A stretch of 64,000 nt of DNA from Anaerostipes sp. MSJ-23 (GCF_018918155.1 NZ_JAHLPY010000001.1:62001-126000), one strand, 5' to 3'. Numbered from the stretch's first letter, positions 1 through 9,661 are shown. Notes: generated from the letters alone by a model not told the origin. Program-made: numbers and translations.

Positions 1-148
1 ATCCTGCTTTAGCCATTTTTGCTACAGTTTCAACTGGGAACTGTTCGTTCTCGTCAACATCCTGTGCAAGAGGCTTAACTTCTTTTTCGGCAAACTCTTT
101 AAAAAGAGTTCTTGCCATTTCATGTTTCTTACTTAATGTGAAATCCAT
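1..148 (-). CDS. bcd: Butyryl-CoA dehydrogenase, N-terminus only (runs off window)
   Basis: The first 49 codons are visible, starting at an ATG preceded by a GGAGG ribosome binding site. The readable N-terminus (MDFTLSKKHEMARTLF, then KEFAEKEVKPLAQDVDEN) is typical of short-chain acyl-CoA dehydrogenases of the butyryl-CoA dehydrogenase type. In the family this flavoprotein reduces crotonyl-CoA to butyryl-CoA, bifurcating electrons with EtfAB. It follows hbd at 88 bp in the same direction, the usual thl-crt-hbd-bcd order, so etfBA probably follow outside the window. The rest of the protein is cut off by the window edge, not by mutation. Confidence 0.88.
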   Translation of the reverse strand, partial: MDFTLSKKHEMARTLFKEFAEKEVKPLAQDVDENEQFPVETVAKMAKAG

Positions 149-236
149 TCTTTATTCCTCCATAAAAAAATGTATAAAGTAATCCATCCGCATCCAGTCA
201 TTCACCATTCCGGATGCGGATGGAGAGCTCTAACTT

Positions 237-1076
237 TTATTTGCTGTAATCGTAGAATCCTTTACCAGTTTTACATCCTAATAATCCTCCACGAACCATC
301 TTTCTTAATAATGGATGTGGACGATATTTTGTATCACCAAATTCATTGTAAAGTACTTCCATGATTGCAAGGCAAACGTCTAATCCAATTAAATCACCTA
401 AAGCTAAAGGTCCCATTGGATGGTTTGCTCCTAATTTCATAGCTGTATCAATACCTTCTACAGAAGCTACTCCATCAGCATAAATTCCGATTGCTTCGTT
501 GATCATAGGGATTAAGATTCTGTTAACTACGAATCCAGCACCTTCTTCAACCTGTACAGGTGTTTTACCGATTTCTTCAGCGATTGCTTTGATCTTATCA
601 ACAATTTCTTTTGGTGTGTTGATACCAGCGATAACTTCAACCAGTTTCATAACAGGAGCTGGGTTAAAGAAATGCATACCGATCATTGGACGATCAAGTC
701 CTGCACCAATTTCTGTGATTGATAAAGAAGATGTATTTGTAGCAAAGATAGCATCTTTTTTACAGATATCCTGTAATTCTTTGAATGTCTGTTTTTTGAT
801 TTCCATGTTTTCAATAGCTGCTTCTACGATTAAATCGCAGTCTGTACAGATATCTTTTACACCTGTTGTGATCTTTGCTAAGATAGCATCTACAGCTGCC
901 TGTTCCATTTTTCCTCTTGCAACACGTTTTTCTAAACCTTTTGCGATTTTAGCTTTTCCGTTTGCTGCAAATTCTTCATTAATATCACATAAGCATACTT
1001 CATATCCTTCTGTCTGTGCAAATGCCTGTGCGATTCCGCTACCCATTGTTCCAGCGCCGATAACTCCAACTTTCAT
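237..1076 (-). CDS. hbd: 3-hydroxybutyryl-CoA dehydrogenase
   Basis: This 279-residue enzyme reduces acetoacetyl-CoA to 3-hydroxybutyryl-CoA in the butyrate pathway. The N-terminal Rossmann fold shows [11 protein letters not shown] at residues 4-14 for NAD(P) binding. The catalytic His lies in HFFNPAP near residue 135, and the C-terminal dimerisation domain ends with [11 protein letters not shown], a hallmark of the family. The length is the usual 280 or so. An AGGAGG site precedes the ATG. It sits between crt and bcd on one strand and is almost certainly cotranscribed with them. Confidence 0.96.
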   Translation of the reverse strand: MKVGVIGAGTMGSGIAQAFAQTEGYEVCLCDINEEFAANGKAKIAKGLEKRVARGKMEQAAVDAILAKITTGVKDICTDCDLIVEAAIENMEIKKQTFKELQDICKKDAIFATNTSSLSITEIGAGLDRPMIGMHFFNPAPVMKLVEVIAGINTPKEIVDKIKAIAEEIGKTPVQVEEGAGFVVNRILIPMINEAIGIYADGVASVEGIDTAMKLGANHPMGPLALGDLIGLDVCLAIMEVLYNEFGDTKYRPHPLLRKMVRGGLLGCKTGKGFYDYSK

Positions 1077-1176
1077 TGTATTTCCTCCTAAAAATTTTAA
1101 GTAATATCATCTCGCTGCACACAGATTTTCATCTGTGCACAGGAGAAGATTGTTTTAACAAAATGAATTTATACGA

Positions 1177-1968
1177 TTATTTATTCTGGAAAGGAACCAC
1201 TTTGAGTTTCTTTGATTTATCTTTCTCAAGGAAGTTACCCATTCCTGCTTTCTGATCTTCTGTTTCGAAGCAGCTTCCGAAAGCTTTTTCTTCTACAACA
1301 ATCGCCTGGTCCATATCTACCTGAAGACCTTCGTTGATTGCTTTTTTACTTGCACGAACTGCGATTGGTGCGTTCTTTGCAATTTTAGAAGCTAATTTCT
1401 TTGCAGCATCCAGAAGTTCTTCCTGTGGATATACTGCATTAACAAGACCGATTCTATAAGCTTCATCTGCTTTAATGTTAAATGCTGTATAGATCATTTC
1501 TTTTGCTTTTCCAGCCCCAACCAGACGTGCAAGTCTCTGTGTTCCACCAAATCCTGGTGTAATTCCAAGACCTACTTCAGGCTGACCGAAAATAGCATTT
1601 TCAGCACACAGTCTAATATCACAGCTCATGGAGATTTCGCATCCTCCACCTAAAGCAAATCCATTGACTGCAGCAATAACAGGAATTGGGAATGTTTCGA
1701 TCTTACGGAATACATCGTTTCCTGTTTTACCGAAAGCTTCTCCTTCTGCTTTTGTTAATGTGCTCATTTCTCCGATATCAGCACCGGCAACAAAAGATTT
1801 ATCTCCTGCACCTGTCAGTACGACAGCTCTTGTTGCATCTAAATCGATGGCATCAAATGTTGCTTCGATTTCTTTTAATACTTCACTGTTTAATGCGTTT
1901 AACGCTTTTGGACGATTGATTGTAACGACACCTACGAATCCATCCTGTTCATATGTAACGAATTCCAT
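1177..1968 (-). CDS. crt: 3-hydroxybutyryl-CoA dehydratase (crotonase)
   Basis: An enoyl-CoA hydratase/isomerase family protein of 263 residues that dehydrates 3-hydroxybutyryl-CoA to crotonyl-CoA. The CoA/oxyanion-hole signature AGADI is at residues 61-65. The ALGGGCE segment carries the first catalytic Glu near residue 112, and QPEVGLG carries the second near 132. The start is set by AAGGAG a few bases upstream. It lies 38 bp after thlA and 100 bp before hbd, in the standard clostridial butyrate operon order. Confidence 0.96.
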   Translation of the reverse strand: MEFVTYEQDGFVGVVTINRPKALNALNSEVLKEIEATFDAIDLDATRAVVLTGAGDKSFVAGADIGEMSTLTKAEGEAFGKTGNDVFRKIETFPIPVIAAVNGFALGGGCEISMSCDIRLCAENAIFGQPEVGLGITPGFGGTQRLARLVGAGKAKEMIYTAFNIKADEAYRIGLVNAVYPQEELLDAAKKLASKIAKNAPIAVRASKKAINEGLQVDMDQAIVVEEKAFGSCFETEDQKAGMGNFLEKDKSKKLKVVPFQNK

Positions 1969-2006
1969 CTTAGAATTCTCCTTTCATAAAGTATTCAGAT
2001 CAACAA

Positions 2007-3191
2007 TTAATCTCTTTCAACGATGGTTGTGCAACCCATTCCACCACCGATACACAGAGTAGCAAGACCTTTCTTAGCGTCTCTCTTCTGCATTTCATGA
2101 AGCAGTGTAACTAAGATACGGCATCCTGAAGCTCCTACTGGATGTCCAAGAGCGATTGCTCCACCGTTTACGTTTACTTTGCTCATATCGAATTTCAGAT
2201 CTCTTGCAACTGCTACAGACTGAGCTGCGAAAGCTTCGTTTGCTTCGATCAGATCCATATCGTCGATTGTTAAATCTGTCTTTGCTAATGCTTTCTTTGT
2301 AGAAGCAACTGGTCCAACACCCATGATAGAAGGATCAACTCCACCAAGAGCTCCTGCTACGAATGTAGCCATTGGTTTAACACCTAATTCTTTTGCTTTT
2401 TCTTCGCTCATAACAACAACTGCTGCTGCACCATCATTGATTCCAGAAGCATTACCAGCTGTTACAACTCCATCAGGTTTTCCTGAGCAACATCTTAATC
2501 CAGAAAGAGATTCTGGTGTTGTTCCAGCTCTTGGTCCTTCGTCTGTATCAACGATTACTGTTTTCTTTCTCTGTTTAACTTCTACTGGTACGATTTCATC
2601 TTTGAATCTTCCAGATTCCTGAGCTGCTACTGCTTTCTGCTGAGAAGCTGCTGCAAACTCATCTAATTCTTCACGAGTTAATCCCCACTGTTCTGCTACA
2701 TTTTCAGCAGTGATCATCATGTGATAGTGATTGAATGCATCTGTTAATGCATCATTTACCATTGTATCTACCAATGTTCCGTTGTTCATACGATATCCGA
2801 AACGTGCTTTTGGTAATGCAAATGGAGCCATTGACATGCTTTCCATACCACCTGCAACAACGATGTCAGCATCTCCTGCTTTGATCATCTGTGCTGCCAT
2901 GTTTACACAGTTTAATCCTGATCCACATACAACGTTAACTGTAACTGCTGGTGTTTCAATTGGAAGACCTGCGTTTAAAGAAGCCTGACGTGCAACGTTC
3001 TGTCCTAATCCAGCCTGGATAACGCATCCCATATATACATGGTCAACTTTGTCCGCTGGAACTCCTGCTCTTTTCAGTGCTTCTTTAATTACGATTGTTC
3101 CTAAATCCACTGCTGGAACTGTGCCTAAGACACCGCCCATTTTTCCGATTGCTGTACGGCATGCTCCTGCGATAACTACTTTCTTTGCCAT
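2007..3191 (-). CDS. thlA: Acetyl-CoA acetyltransferase (thiolase)
   Basis: A biosynthetic thiolase of 394 residues that condenses two acetyl-CoA to acetoacetyl-CoA, the first step of butyrate formation. The acyl-accepting Cys is in NVVCGSG near residue 89, the catalytic His is in [10 protein letters not shown] near 350, and the second Cys is in LCIGGGMG near 381. It is the first gene of the operon and has a good sigma-A type promoter upstream. The ribosome binding site GGAGGAG precedes the ATG. Sequence and context agree. Confidence 0.97.
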   Translation of the reverse strand: MAKKVVIAGACRTAIGKMGGVLGTVPAVDLGTIVIKEALKRAGVPADKVDHVYMGCVIQAGLGQNVARQASLNAGLPIETPAVTVNVVCGSGLNCVNMAAQMIKAGDADIVVAGGMESMSMAPFALPKARFGYRMNNGTLVDTMVNDALTDAFNHYHMMITAENVAEQWGLTREELDEFAAASQQKAVAAQESGRFKDEIVPVEVKQRKKTVIVDTDEGPRAGTTPESLSGLRCCSGKPDGVVTAGNASGINDGAAAVVVMSEEKAKELGVKPMATFVAGALGGVDPSIMGVGPVASTKKALAKTDLTIDDMDLIEANEAFAAQSVAVARDLKFDMSKVNVNGGAIALGHPVGASGCRILVTLLHEMQKRDAKKGLATLCIGGGMGCTTIVERD

Positions 3192-3254
3192 ATCAATTCT
3201 CCTCCATAAAACTTTATTTTTTTATTTGGGTGATTGTCTATCACCGATGTGTTA

Positions 3255-3283
3255 ATAGTATCACAATCTTTGTTTCTTTTCAA
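3255..3283 (-). promoter_or_regulatory. Promoter of thlA-crt-hbd-bcd operon
   Basis: On the minus strand TTGAAA and TACTAT are separated by exactly 17 bp, about 65 bp upstream of the thlA start. This fits a housekeeping sigma promoter. Upstream, 3284-3567 contains no gene. It is very AT-rich and holds a near-perfect inverted repeat at 3427-3448 (TGCACTT...AAGTGCA) that could be an operator, though I cannot assign a regulator. Confidence 0.75.
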
Positions 3284-3426
3284 TTGATAATTTGTGAAAA
3301 GAATTTCATAATTTTTATGCAATTGCTACAAAGCGCATAAATACGTCATTTTTTCGTGTATACACCACCACCTTGAAATTGTATTTTTTTTAACACAATC
3401 TATTTGTAATCATAAATATTTTTTTG

Positions 3427-3448
3427 CACTTCTATAGAAAAGTGCACG
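3427..3448. repeat. Inverted repeat upstream of the butyrate operon
   Basis: TGCACTT and AAGTGCA arms flank an 8-base centre that itself reads CTATAGAA. It lies about 150 bp upstream of the thlA promoter inside a 280-bp gene-free AT-rich stretch. It may be a regulator site or a stem-loop. Function is unknown. Confidence 0.4.
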
Positions 3449-3567
3449 AAATTGATAATTTTTTTTAATATTTTCGTGAAAAAAATAACAAAACTGCTTG
3501 TGATATGTTTATGTTTTTTTGTATACATTCATAATTTTTTTATTCATATCGCATAAAAGAATTTAAA

Positions 3568-3605
3568 AAACCCTCTCTGAAAATAACTTCCAGAAAGGGT
3601 TTTTT
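3568..3605 (-). terminator. Intrinsic terminator after ilvN
   Basis: A stem pairing AACCC..TCTG with CAGA..GGGTT across a short loop, followed by T-runs on both strands. It lies just beyond the ilvN stop and would end the metallophosphoesterase-scpAB-ilvBN transcript. It can also work on the other strand. Confidence 0.85.
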
Positions 3606-3614
3606 CGCCTTTAT

Positions 3615-4127
3615 TTATCGATCCTGCATGCTGATGCAATCAATAGCTACCGGGCCACCACGCACAACCTCAATATTTGTATAACGTTCTTTAAATACTT
3701 TTAAAATAGAATCATTTTTTGTTTCTGTACGAATCGCTTCTATTAAAAGACTGTCTTTTCCCATGTCTTTGATTAGAAAACGGAAAACTTCTGCCATTTG
3801 GAAAATTTCTGCCCTCTGTTTTGCATTAATACTACGCACTTTAATAAACATAATCTCTTTTGTCCGAATTGATTTGTCTGTATAATCAATGACCTTGATA
3901 ACTTCCACAATTCTATTTAATTGTTTTTTTACTTGTTCAAAAGTTTTATCATCTGCATCAATACAGATTGTCATCCGTGACATTGTAGGATCTTCTGTTT
4001 CTCCTACCGTCAGACTGTGAATATTATAAGCCTTCCCTGAAAACAGACCGGAAATTCTCGCTAAAACACCGACACGGTTTTCCACAAATAAAGACAGCCA
4101 TCTTCTTTGCATACTGTTTTGATCCAT
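3615..4127 (-). CDS. ilvN: Acetolactate synthase small (regulatory) subunit
   Basis: A 170-residue protein with an N-terminal ACT domain (about residues 10-85, starting WLSLFVENRVGVLARISG) and a second ACT-like C-terminal domain (RAEIFQMAEVFR onward). It binds branched-chain amino acids and regulates the catalytic subunit IlvB in valine, leucine and isoleucine synthesis. It starts 1 bp after the ilvB stop, so translation is probably coupled. Length and motifs are normal for the family (also called IlvH). Confidence 0.95.
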   Translation of the reverse strand: MDQNSMQRRWLSLFVENRVGVLARISGLFSGKAYNIHSLTVGETEDPTMSRMTICIDADDKTFEQVKKQLNRIVEVIKVIDYTDKSIRTKEIMFIKVRSINAKQRAEIFQMAEVFRFLIKDMGKDSLLIEAIRTETKNDSILKVFKERYTNIEVVRGGPVAIDCISMQDR

Positions 4128-4128
4128 A

Positions 4129-5871
4129 TTATTCTTCCTCCTCTCCGCGTTCCATAATCAAGTCTGTGATTGATCCATTTGGTTTTACCATCGGCATAAC
4201 AAGTTCTTCATTATCTATAATAAATTCAATAATTGTTGGTCCATCCGTTTTTGCCTTTGCTTTTTCAAAAGCCGGTATAATTTCTTCTTTTTTGAAGACA
4301 CGAATTCCCTGAGCTCCATAACTTTCTGCTAATTTCACAAAATCTGGTGTATATGGAAGATATTCTTTAGAATCTTTTCCGCTACCTTTCTTTTTCCGTT
4401 TCAGACAAGTTCCGGAATATTTTTTACCGTAAAACAAATCTTGCCACTGGCGTACCATTCCAAGATAACCATTATTTAAAATACATACAGTAATTGGAAG
4501 TTCCTGGATAACTGCAGTTGCGATTTCCTGCGAATTCATCTGGAAACCACCATCACCAGAAATACAAACAATTTCTCTTCCAGGATTTCCAATGGCTGCT
4601 CCAATGGCTGCTGGAAGTCCATATCCCATGGTTCCAAGTCCACCAGAAGTCAGCATTTGCCGTCTTCCATAAAGCTGCAAGAACTGTGTCGTCCACATCT
4701 GATTCTGCCCAACATCGGTCGTTACAATTGGCTCATCAAAGAAATCATTAATTGCATCAATGATCTGCTTTGGAACCAATTTTTCTTTCTCTTTCATTAC
4801 AAGAGGATGATCTTTATGCCACTTATTCATAGTAGAAATCCACTCTTCTATTTTACATGGTTCTTCTCCTTGGGCAATATGAAGCATTAAACTGATTGCT
4901 TCTTTTGCATCTCCCACCATTGGTACATCTACAGTAACGTTCTTTGAAATTGCTGCTGTATCAATATCAATATGGATAATCTTTGCATTCGATGCAAAAG
5001 TTCCAAGTTTCCCCGTAATACGGTCATTAAATCTTGTTCCAATTGAAATCAGAAGATCACAACTATTCACGGCTTCATTTGCTGCATAATTTCCATGCAT
5101 TCCAATATTTCCAAAATAAAGCGGATGATTGGTTGGAACAATTCCTCTTCCCATAATTGTCGTTACAACTGGAATTCTCAAGGTTTCCATAAGCTTGGTC
5201 ATTTCTTCTCCTGCTCCGGATATTTTTGCGCCACCACCAATCAAAAATAATGGTTTTTTTGCTTTATAAATCATCTTCATTGCTCTTAAAATCTGTCCAT
5301 GATGCACTTTCGTATTTGGTTTGTATCCACGAATATGAACAGTTTCTGGATATTCATCACTTCCAAGTTCTGCCATCACATCTTTTGGAAGATCCAAAAG
5401 GACTGGTCCTGGTTTTCCAGTTCTTGCAATGTAAAAAGCTTCTTTGATCAGACGATTTAAATCTTCTCTTTTTCGAACAACAATCACGAATTTTGCAATA
5501 TTTCTTGTCACTCCGACAATATCTACTTCCTGGAATGTATCATTTCCAATCAAAGTTGTTGCAACTTGTCCGGTAAAACATACAAGTGGAACACTATCAT
5601 AATTTGCTGTTGCAATTCCCGTTACAAGGTTTGTTGCCCCAGGTCCGCTTGTTGCAAGACAAACACCAACTTTTCCTGTAGAACGTGCATATCCGTCTGC
5701 TGCATGAATTAATCCCTGTTCATGTCTTGGCAAAATCATCTCTACCTGATCCTGTTTATAAAGCTCATCGAAAATATCAATGACGCAGGCCCCAGGATAT
5801 GCAAAAATTTTTTCAACGCCTTCCTCTTGCAGTGCCTTTACCAAAAATTGATTTCCTGTCATTTTACCCAT
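4129..5871 (-). CDS. ilvB: Acetolactate synthase large (catalytic) subunit
   Basis: A thiamine diphosphate enzyme of 580 residues that forms acetolactate or acetohydroxybutyrate. The N-terminal domain has YPGACVIDIFDEL and the conserved Glu of RHEQGL near residue 50. A GDGGFQMNSQE motif in the C-terminal domain begins the metal/ThDP binding site. I chose the ATG at 5871, with GGAGG nine bases upstream, over a longer reading frame that overlaps scpB. An extra basic loop, KRKKKGSGKDSKEY, sits after YSGTCL in the C-terminal domain, where most homologues run straight to PDFVKLAE. Confidence 0.95.
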   Translation of the reverse strand: MGKMTGNQFLVKALQEEGVEKIFAYPGACVIDIFDELYKQDQVEMILPRHEQGLIHAADGYARSTGKVGVCLATSGPGATNLVTGIATANYDSVPLVCFTGQVATTLIGNDTFQEVDIVGVTRNIAKFVIVVRKREDLNRLIKEAFYIARTGKPGPVLLDLPKDVMAELGSDEYPETVHIRGYKPNTKVHHGQILRAMKMIYKAKKPLFLIGGGAKISGAGEEMTKLMETLRIPVVTTIMGRGIVPTNHPLYFGNIGMHGNYAANEAVNSCDLLISIGTRFNDRITGKLGTFASNAKIIHIDIDTAAISKNVTVDVPMVGDAKEAISLMLHIAQGEEPCKIEEWISTMNKWHKDHPLVMKEKEKLVPKQIIDAINDFFDEPIVTTDVGQNQMWTTQFLQLYGRRQMLTSGGLGTMGYGLPAAIGAAIGNPGREIVCISGDGGFQMNSQEIATAVIQELPITVCILNNGYLGMVRQWQDLFYGKKYSGTCLKRKKKGSGKDSKEYLPYTPDFVKLAESYGAQGIRVFKKEEIIPAFEKAKAKTDGPTIIEFIIDNEELVMPMVKPNGSITDLIMERGEEEE

Positions 5872-5872
5872 A

Positions 5873-6457
5873 TTACTCTTCCTCCATCTCTTCTGCTTCC
5901 TCCAAAGCATACTTTATCTCTTCCTGTGCCTCCATTTTAAAGTTTTCTACTTGCTGCCTATCAATCACTGGAAGATCTTTTATCGATTTTACTCCAAAAC
6001 AGCGTAAAAACTGTTCGGTTGTTTTAAAAAGAATCGGCCGTCCGATTGCGTCCAAACGCCCTGCTTCGCAAATCAAATGGTATTCTAAAAGCTTATTAAT
6101 TGCATGCTCACATTTCACTCCACGAATTGCCTCAATTTCTTGTTTTGTCACTGGCTGCTTATAAGCTATAATTGATAATGTTTCCAACATAACATCCGTA
6201 AGTTTTGGCTTTTTAGGCTGGTTAACAATCTGTATCAGCTGTTCATAATATTGAGGTTTTGTACAAAGCTGATACGCTCCATCAAATTCCAGAAGACGAA
6301 TTCCCCTCTCTTCTTTTTCATATTCTTTTTTCAAACATTCGATCAAATAATCCAAAACTTCTTCATTTATATGAAGTGCTGTCATCAGCTGCCGTTTGGA
6401 AACACTATCCCCCATAGAAAATAAAATTCCTTCGATCATTGCCTGTTTTTTTTTCAT
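5873..6457 (-). CDS. scpB: Segregation and condensation protein B
   Basis: A 194-residue winged-helix protein, the kleisin-interacting subunit of the SMC-ScpAB condensin that compacts and separates chromosomes. The N-terminal wing begins MIEGILFSMGDSVSKRQL, and the family hallmark TLSIIAYKQPVTKQEIE is present near residue 110, followed by EAIRGV. The start overlaps the end of scpA by 4 bp (ATGA type), which indicates coupled translation. The acidic C-terminal tail is normal. Confidence 0.95.
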   Translation of the reverse strand: MKKKQAMIEGILFSMGDSVSKRQLMTALHINEEVLDYLIECLKKEYEKEERGIRLLEFDGAYQLCTKPQYYEQLIQIVNQPKKPKLTDVMLETLSIIAYKQPVTKQEIEAIRGVKCEHAINKLLEYHLICEAGRLDAIGRPILFKTTEQFLRCFGVKSIKDLPVIDRQQVENFKMEAQEEIKYALEEAEEMEEE

Positions 6458-7209
6458 GTTTTCTGCTCCAATGCTTCTATTATAATGTCTCCGCCAATTT
6501 TATTTTGGAAAGCCTTTATTTTTCCTGTTTTCATAAGTTCCAAGATCGACAGAAAGGTAACAACCACTGCTTCCTTTGTCTTTTGCAGTGTAAGAATAAC
6601 AAAAAAGCTCGCCTTTTTCTTCTCCATCATATAATTCTCAATTTCTATGATCTTATCCTCCAGTTTCACTTCCTCTTCTTTAATTTGCCCAAAGGTACTT
6701 CGAACCGGATCCTTTTTATCTTCTCTTTTCCTCATAACAAATTGAAAGATTTCTCCAAGTCTTTGAAGTGTCAAGTCCCCAATCAACTGCGAAGGATCAA
6801 CATCTTCCCGATATTTCAAAACTTCCATTGGAATTTCTTCTTGTTTATAAAAACTCTTTTGTGCATCCTTTTCCCATGCTTTCAATCGAACAGATGCATA
6901 TTTATAAATCTTATATTCAATTAATCTATGAACAAGTTCTTCTCTTGGATCTTCTTCCTCCTCTTCTTTTGCTTCCATCGGAAGAAGCATCCTTGCTTTG
7001 ATCTTTAACAGCGTTGCTGCCATTACAAGAAAATCACTCATGATGTCCAAATTTTCTTCTTGCATTGTACGAAGATACTGAAGATACTGCTCTGTAATTT
7101 CAGAGATCGGAATATCATAAATATCTACTTTATTTTTTTCAATCAAATGAAGCAAAAGATCCAATGGTCCCTCAAATACATTTAATTTCACATCAATTGT
7201 TGTTTTCAT
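6454..7209 (-). CDS. scpA: Segregation and condensation protein A (kleisin)
   Basis: A 251-residue kleisin that bridges the SMC heads. It opens with the family signature NVFEGPLDLLLHLIEKNKVD, and DFLVMAATLLKIKARMLLP follows near residue 60-80. The C-terminal winged helix (FLSILELMKTGKI) is present. It overlaps the upstream metallophosphoesterase gene by 4 bp and scpB by 4 bp, placing all three in one operon that continues into ilvBN. Confidence 0.95.
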   Translation of the reverse strand: MKTTIDVKLNVFEGPLDLLLHLIEKNKVDIYDIPISEITEQYLQYLRTMQEENLDIMSDFLVMAATLLKIKARMLLPMEAKEEEEEDPREELVHRLIEYKIYKYASVRLKAWEKDAQKSFYKQEEIPMEVLKYREDVDPSQLIGDLTLQRLGEIFQFVMRKREDKKDPVRSTFGQIKEEEVKLEDKIIEIENYMMEKKKASFFVILTLQKTKEAVVVTFLSILELMKTGKIKAFQNKIGGDIIIEALEQKT

Positions 7210-8099
7210 TGTTCTTTTTCCTGCCTTCTTAATTCAATACAGGAAATCTCTGGTTTGTTAAACAATCGAAGCTTGATCGAATGATTTCCAAGACCTCTGC
7301 TTAAAATCATGGTACTATTTCCTATATGATATTCTCCTGCATCATATTTAGGGAATAATTGAAATTGCGGAGAAATCACACCTCCAAGTCCTGGAAGCCG
7401 TACCATTCCTCCATGAAAATGACCACAAAGAAGCAAGTCACATCCCCAATCTGCACAACTTTCAAAATAATTTGGATTATGTACAAGCAAAATCTGATAC
7501 ATTTTCTTTGCCGCTTTCCCAACAGATGCTGTAATTTCCTGCGGATCAAGCTCTGGAATATGAAATCTCTTATAAAATCTTTTATCAAGATCAAATGCCG
7601 TTAAAGACATATATTCTCCTTCTTGCTCCAAAACAACGGTCTCATTTGACATATGAAACACTCCATATTCTTTTAGTTCATGCATATATTCTTTGTACTT
7701 GAGACCATAAATTTCTTCATAACGCATTAGTTTCATCTCATGGTTTCCATCTGCATAATAAACAGGATATTTTTCTGCCAAATTTTTCATCAGTAAAAGG
7801 GGAACTTCCATTGTCTTTTTCTCACTTCCAATGACCATATCTCCTCCAACTAGAATAATATCCGGATTGCATACATCGATCTTCTCAATAAGCTCTCTGT
7901 TTTCAGGACCATATTCACTACAATGAAGATCCGTTAAAAAAACAATCCGAAAACCATCAAAAGACGATGGGATTTTCTGAGAATAAACCGTATAGTCTTC
8001 AACGGACAGTTTTTTATTTTCCATACTGCTTGCGATCACAATGGCAACAAGAAAAAGAACCAATATGCACAGCATTATCCATATCCAAAAAGGAATCAT
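7206..8099 (-). CDS. Membrane-anchored metallophosphoesterase (YkuE/YaeI-like)
   Basis: About 297 residues. One N-terminal membrane segment (FWIWIMLCILVLFLVAIVIA) is followed by a calcineurin-type phosphoesterase domain. The metal motifs are in order: TDLHCSEYG, GGDMVIG, YYADGNHEMK and LLCGHFHGG. Relatives YkuE/YaeI hydrolyse lipid-linked UDP-sugars or other phosphoesters at the membrane, so the substrate here is not fixed by sequence. The start at 8099 has GGAAGG upstream. A longer reading frame adds a lysine-rich stretch that looks untranslated. It is the first gene of an operon with scpA and scpB. Confidence 0.85.
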   Translation of the reverse strand: MIPFWIWIMLCILVLFLVAIVIASSMENKKLSVEDYTVYSQKIPSSFDGFRIVFLTDLHCSEYGPENRELIEKIDVCNPDIILVGGDMVIGSEKKTMEVPLLLMKNLAEKYPVYYADGNHEMKLMRYEEIYGLKYKEYMHELKEYGVFHMSNETVVLEQEGEYMSLTAFDLDKRFYKRFHIPELDPQEITASVGKAAKKMYQILLVHNPNYFESCADWGCDLLLCGHFHGGMVRLPGLGGVISPQFQLFPKYDAGEYHIGNSTMILSRGLGNHSIKLRLFNKPEISCIELRRQEKEQ

Positions 8100-8194
8100 A
8101 AAACCTTCCTTTCTTTTTTTGTTTTTCCAAAAGGTGTCTTTTTCTATTTTACTAAATATAGCAAAAAAAAACAACCCATGGCTTTATAAGCGAA

Positions 8195-8235
8195 AAAGGA
8201 GATGATAGATCTTCCATCATCTCCTTTTTTCCTCA
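8195..8235. terminator. Bidirectional terminator after sorbitol operon
   Basis: AAAGGAGATGAT pairs with ATCATCTCCTTT, with A/T runs on both sides. It lies just after the last sorbitol PTS gene on the minus strand and upstream of the metallophosphoesterase gene. Confidence 0.85.
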
Positions 8236-8265
8236 TATTCTTCCAAAACAAAGGAAAACAACTGA

Positions 8266-8619
8266 TTATTTAATAGCGATTGTACTTCCAATATCAAGTG
8301 CTGGAAGCTCAGCTTTTTCCACACAGATGGTTCCTGGCAGGCATTCTGCATCTGCTCCATTGAAACTATATGTAACATGTCCTAAATTTTTAAGATTTTC
8401 ATTGGCAACTTCTCCAACTTTTACAATTTCAAATTCTTTTCCGTCAATTACTAATTTGCAACCTGGTTTTACTTCTCCATCTACTGGATTTACATCGATG
8501 GAATAGCAGAAATCCTTCAGTGTATCTGGTGCATTATCACCAAATGTAACGAAGATCCCTTCTTCCTTAAATGCGTCAACCATAGCTCCTTTTCCTTTAA
8601 TCGTTACCTGATACATCAT
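8266..8619 (-). CDS. srlB: Sorbitol (glucitol) PTS EIIA component
   Basis: A 117-residue protein of the GutA/SrlB EIIA family, which normally passes phosphate from HPr to the sorbitol EIIB. Family features include TFGDNAPDTLKDFCYSID near residue 25-42 and LGHVTYSFNG followed by LPGTICVE in the C-terminal half. The region that carries the phosphorylated His of the E. coli protein (after the conserved Cys, as I remember it) reads CYSIDVNPVDGE here, with no His. The only His left is in LGHVT. Length is usual. It is the last gene of the operon, 34 bp after srlE. Confidence 0.88.
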   Translation of the reverse strand: MMYQVTIKGKGAMVDAFKEEGIFVTFGDNAPDTLKDFCYSIDVNPVDGEVKPGCKLVIDGKEFEIVKVGEVANENLKNLGHVTYSFNGADAECLPGTICVEKAELPALDIGSTIAIK

Positions 8620-8653
8620 CCTATTTTCCTTTCTTTGTTATGATTATTTTTTT

Positions 8654-9661
8654 CTATTTTGCATAAAGTCCGAAACTTGCCAGGAAGGCAACCAGAACTC
8701 GAGGTACCCCTATAATAAATCTTGAATACAGTACAGAAGGCACACCAACTTCAACCGTCTCAGGATCTGCTTCTGCAAGGCCAAGACCTACTGGAACAAA
8801 ATCACATGCACACTGTGTATTAATCGCAAATAATGCTGGAAGTGCAAGACTTGGTTCAATATTTCCTTTTCCAATTTCCACACCAATTAAAGTACCAATG
8901 ATCTGGGCAATAACAGCTCCAGGTCCTAACAAACAACTTAAAAATGGAATGGAACAAATAAATCCAAGAATACAAAGACCAATTATATTTCCACATAATG
9001 GTTTTAACATTGCAGCAAACCAGTTACCAAATCCGGATCCCTGAATAATACCAATTAAAAGAGAGACAAATCCCATAAATGGAATGATGGTATGTAAGAT
9101 TGTGTTTGTTGCTTCTTTTGCAGCTGCATTAAATGTCGCTACAACTTTACCAACGCCCATACCAAATCTTTGAATAAAACTTGATTTCGATGTTTCGCTC
9201 ATGGTTTCTGATACTTTTTTATCCGCACTGTATTTGAATTCTTTTTCTTCTTTCGGTGCTGCTTCTTGGATCGGTGCTTCAGAACCATCGGCTAATTCAA
9301 TATTATTATTTTTTACACCGGACACATAAATATCTTCTGTAATATATTTTGCCATAGGACCAGATTTTCCAACCGGATTGATATTAATCGTAGGAATTCT
9401 CTTCTGTGGATAAATACCACAACGCAATGTTCCTCCACAGTCAATAATTACAAGGAAGATTTCTTCTTCTGGTACAGAAGTCTTAAATCCATTCACTGGA
9501 CGGCATCCTGTCAATTCTACAATTTTAGGCAAAATTTCAGGTTCAGCCCCGCCTCCTGTAATATATAATAACACATCTTTACCTTCTTTTGGCTCTACCG
9601 TCAACGGCCCACCAAATCCACCGCTTCCTTTTGTAATCGTAATTGCTCTATATTCTGACAT
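8654..9661 (-). CDS. srlE: Sorbitol PTS EIIBC component
   Basis: 335 residues with two parts. Residues 1-120 form the EIIB-type domain, with GGFGGPL and [12 protein letters not shown], the latter carrying candidate phospho-Cys residues. Residues 165-335 form a membrane domain with hydrophobic segments such as [20 protein letters not shown] and [19 protein letters not shown]. In the family it works with SrlA and SrlB to import sorbitol and release sorbitol-6-phosphate. It lies 26 bp downstream of srlA on the same transcript. Confidence 0.95.
   Translation of the reverse strand: MSEYRAITITKGSGGFGGPLTVEPKEGKDVLLYITGGGAEPEILPKIVELTGCRPVNGFKTSVPEEEIFLVIIDCGGTLRCGIYPQKRIPTININPVGKSGPMAKYITEDIYVSGVKNNNIELADGSEAPIQEAAPKEEKEFKYSADKKVSETMSETSKSSFIQRFGMGVGKVVATFNAAAKEATNTILHTIIPFMGFVSLLIGIIQGSGFGNWFAAMLKPLCGNIIGLCILGFICSIPFLSCLLGPGAVIAQIIGTLIGVEIGKGNIEPSLALPALFAINTQCACDFVPVGLGLAEADPETVEVGVPSVLYSRFIIGVPRVLVAFLASFGLYAK

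Noticed and set aside
499-1104. 201-codon plus-strand frame opposite hbd
   Set aside because: Antisense shadow of a well-supported gene, with no ribosome binding site or family match.
3380-3420. Rex operator upstream of the butyrate operon
   Set aside because: An ATTGT...ACAAT pattern is present, but it lacks the TTGTTAA/TTAACAA arms expected for Rex. In such AT-rich sequence it is probably chance.
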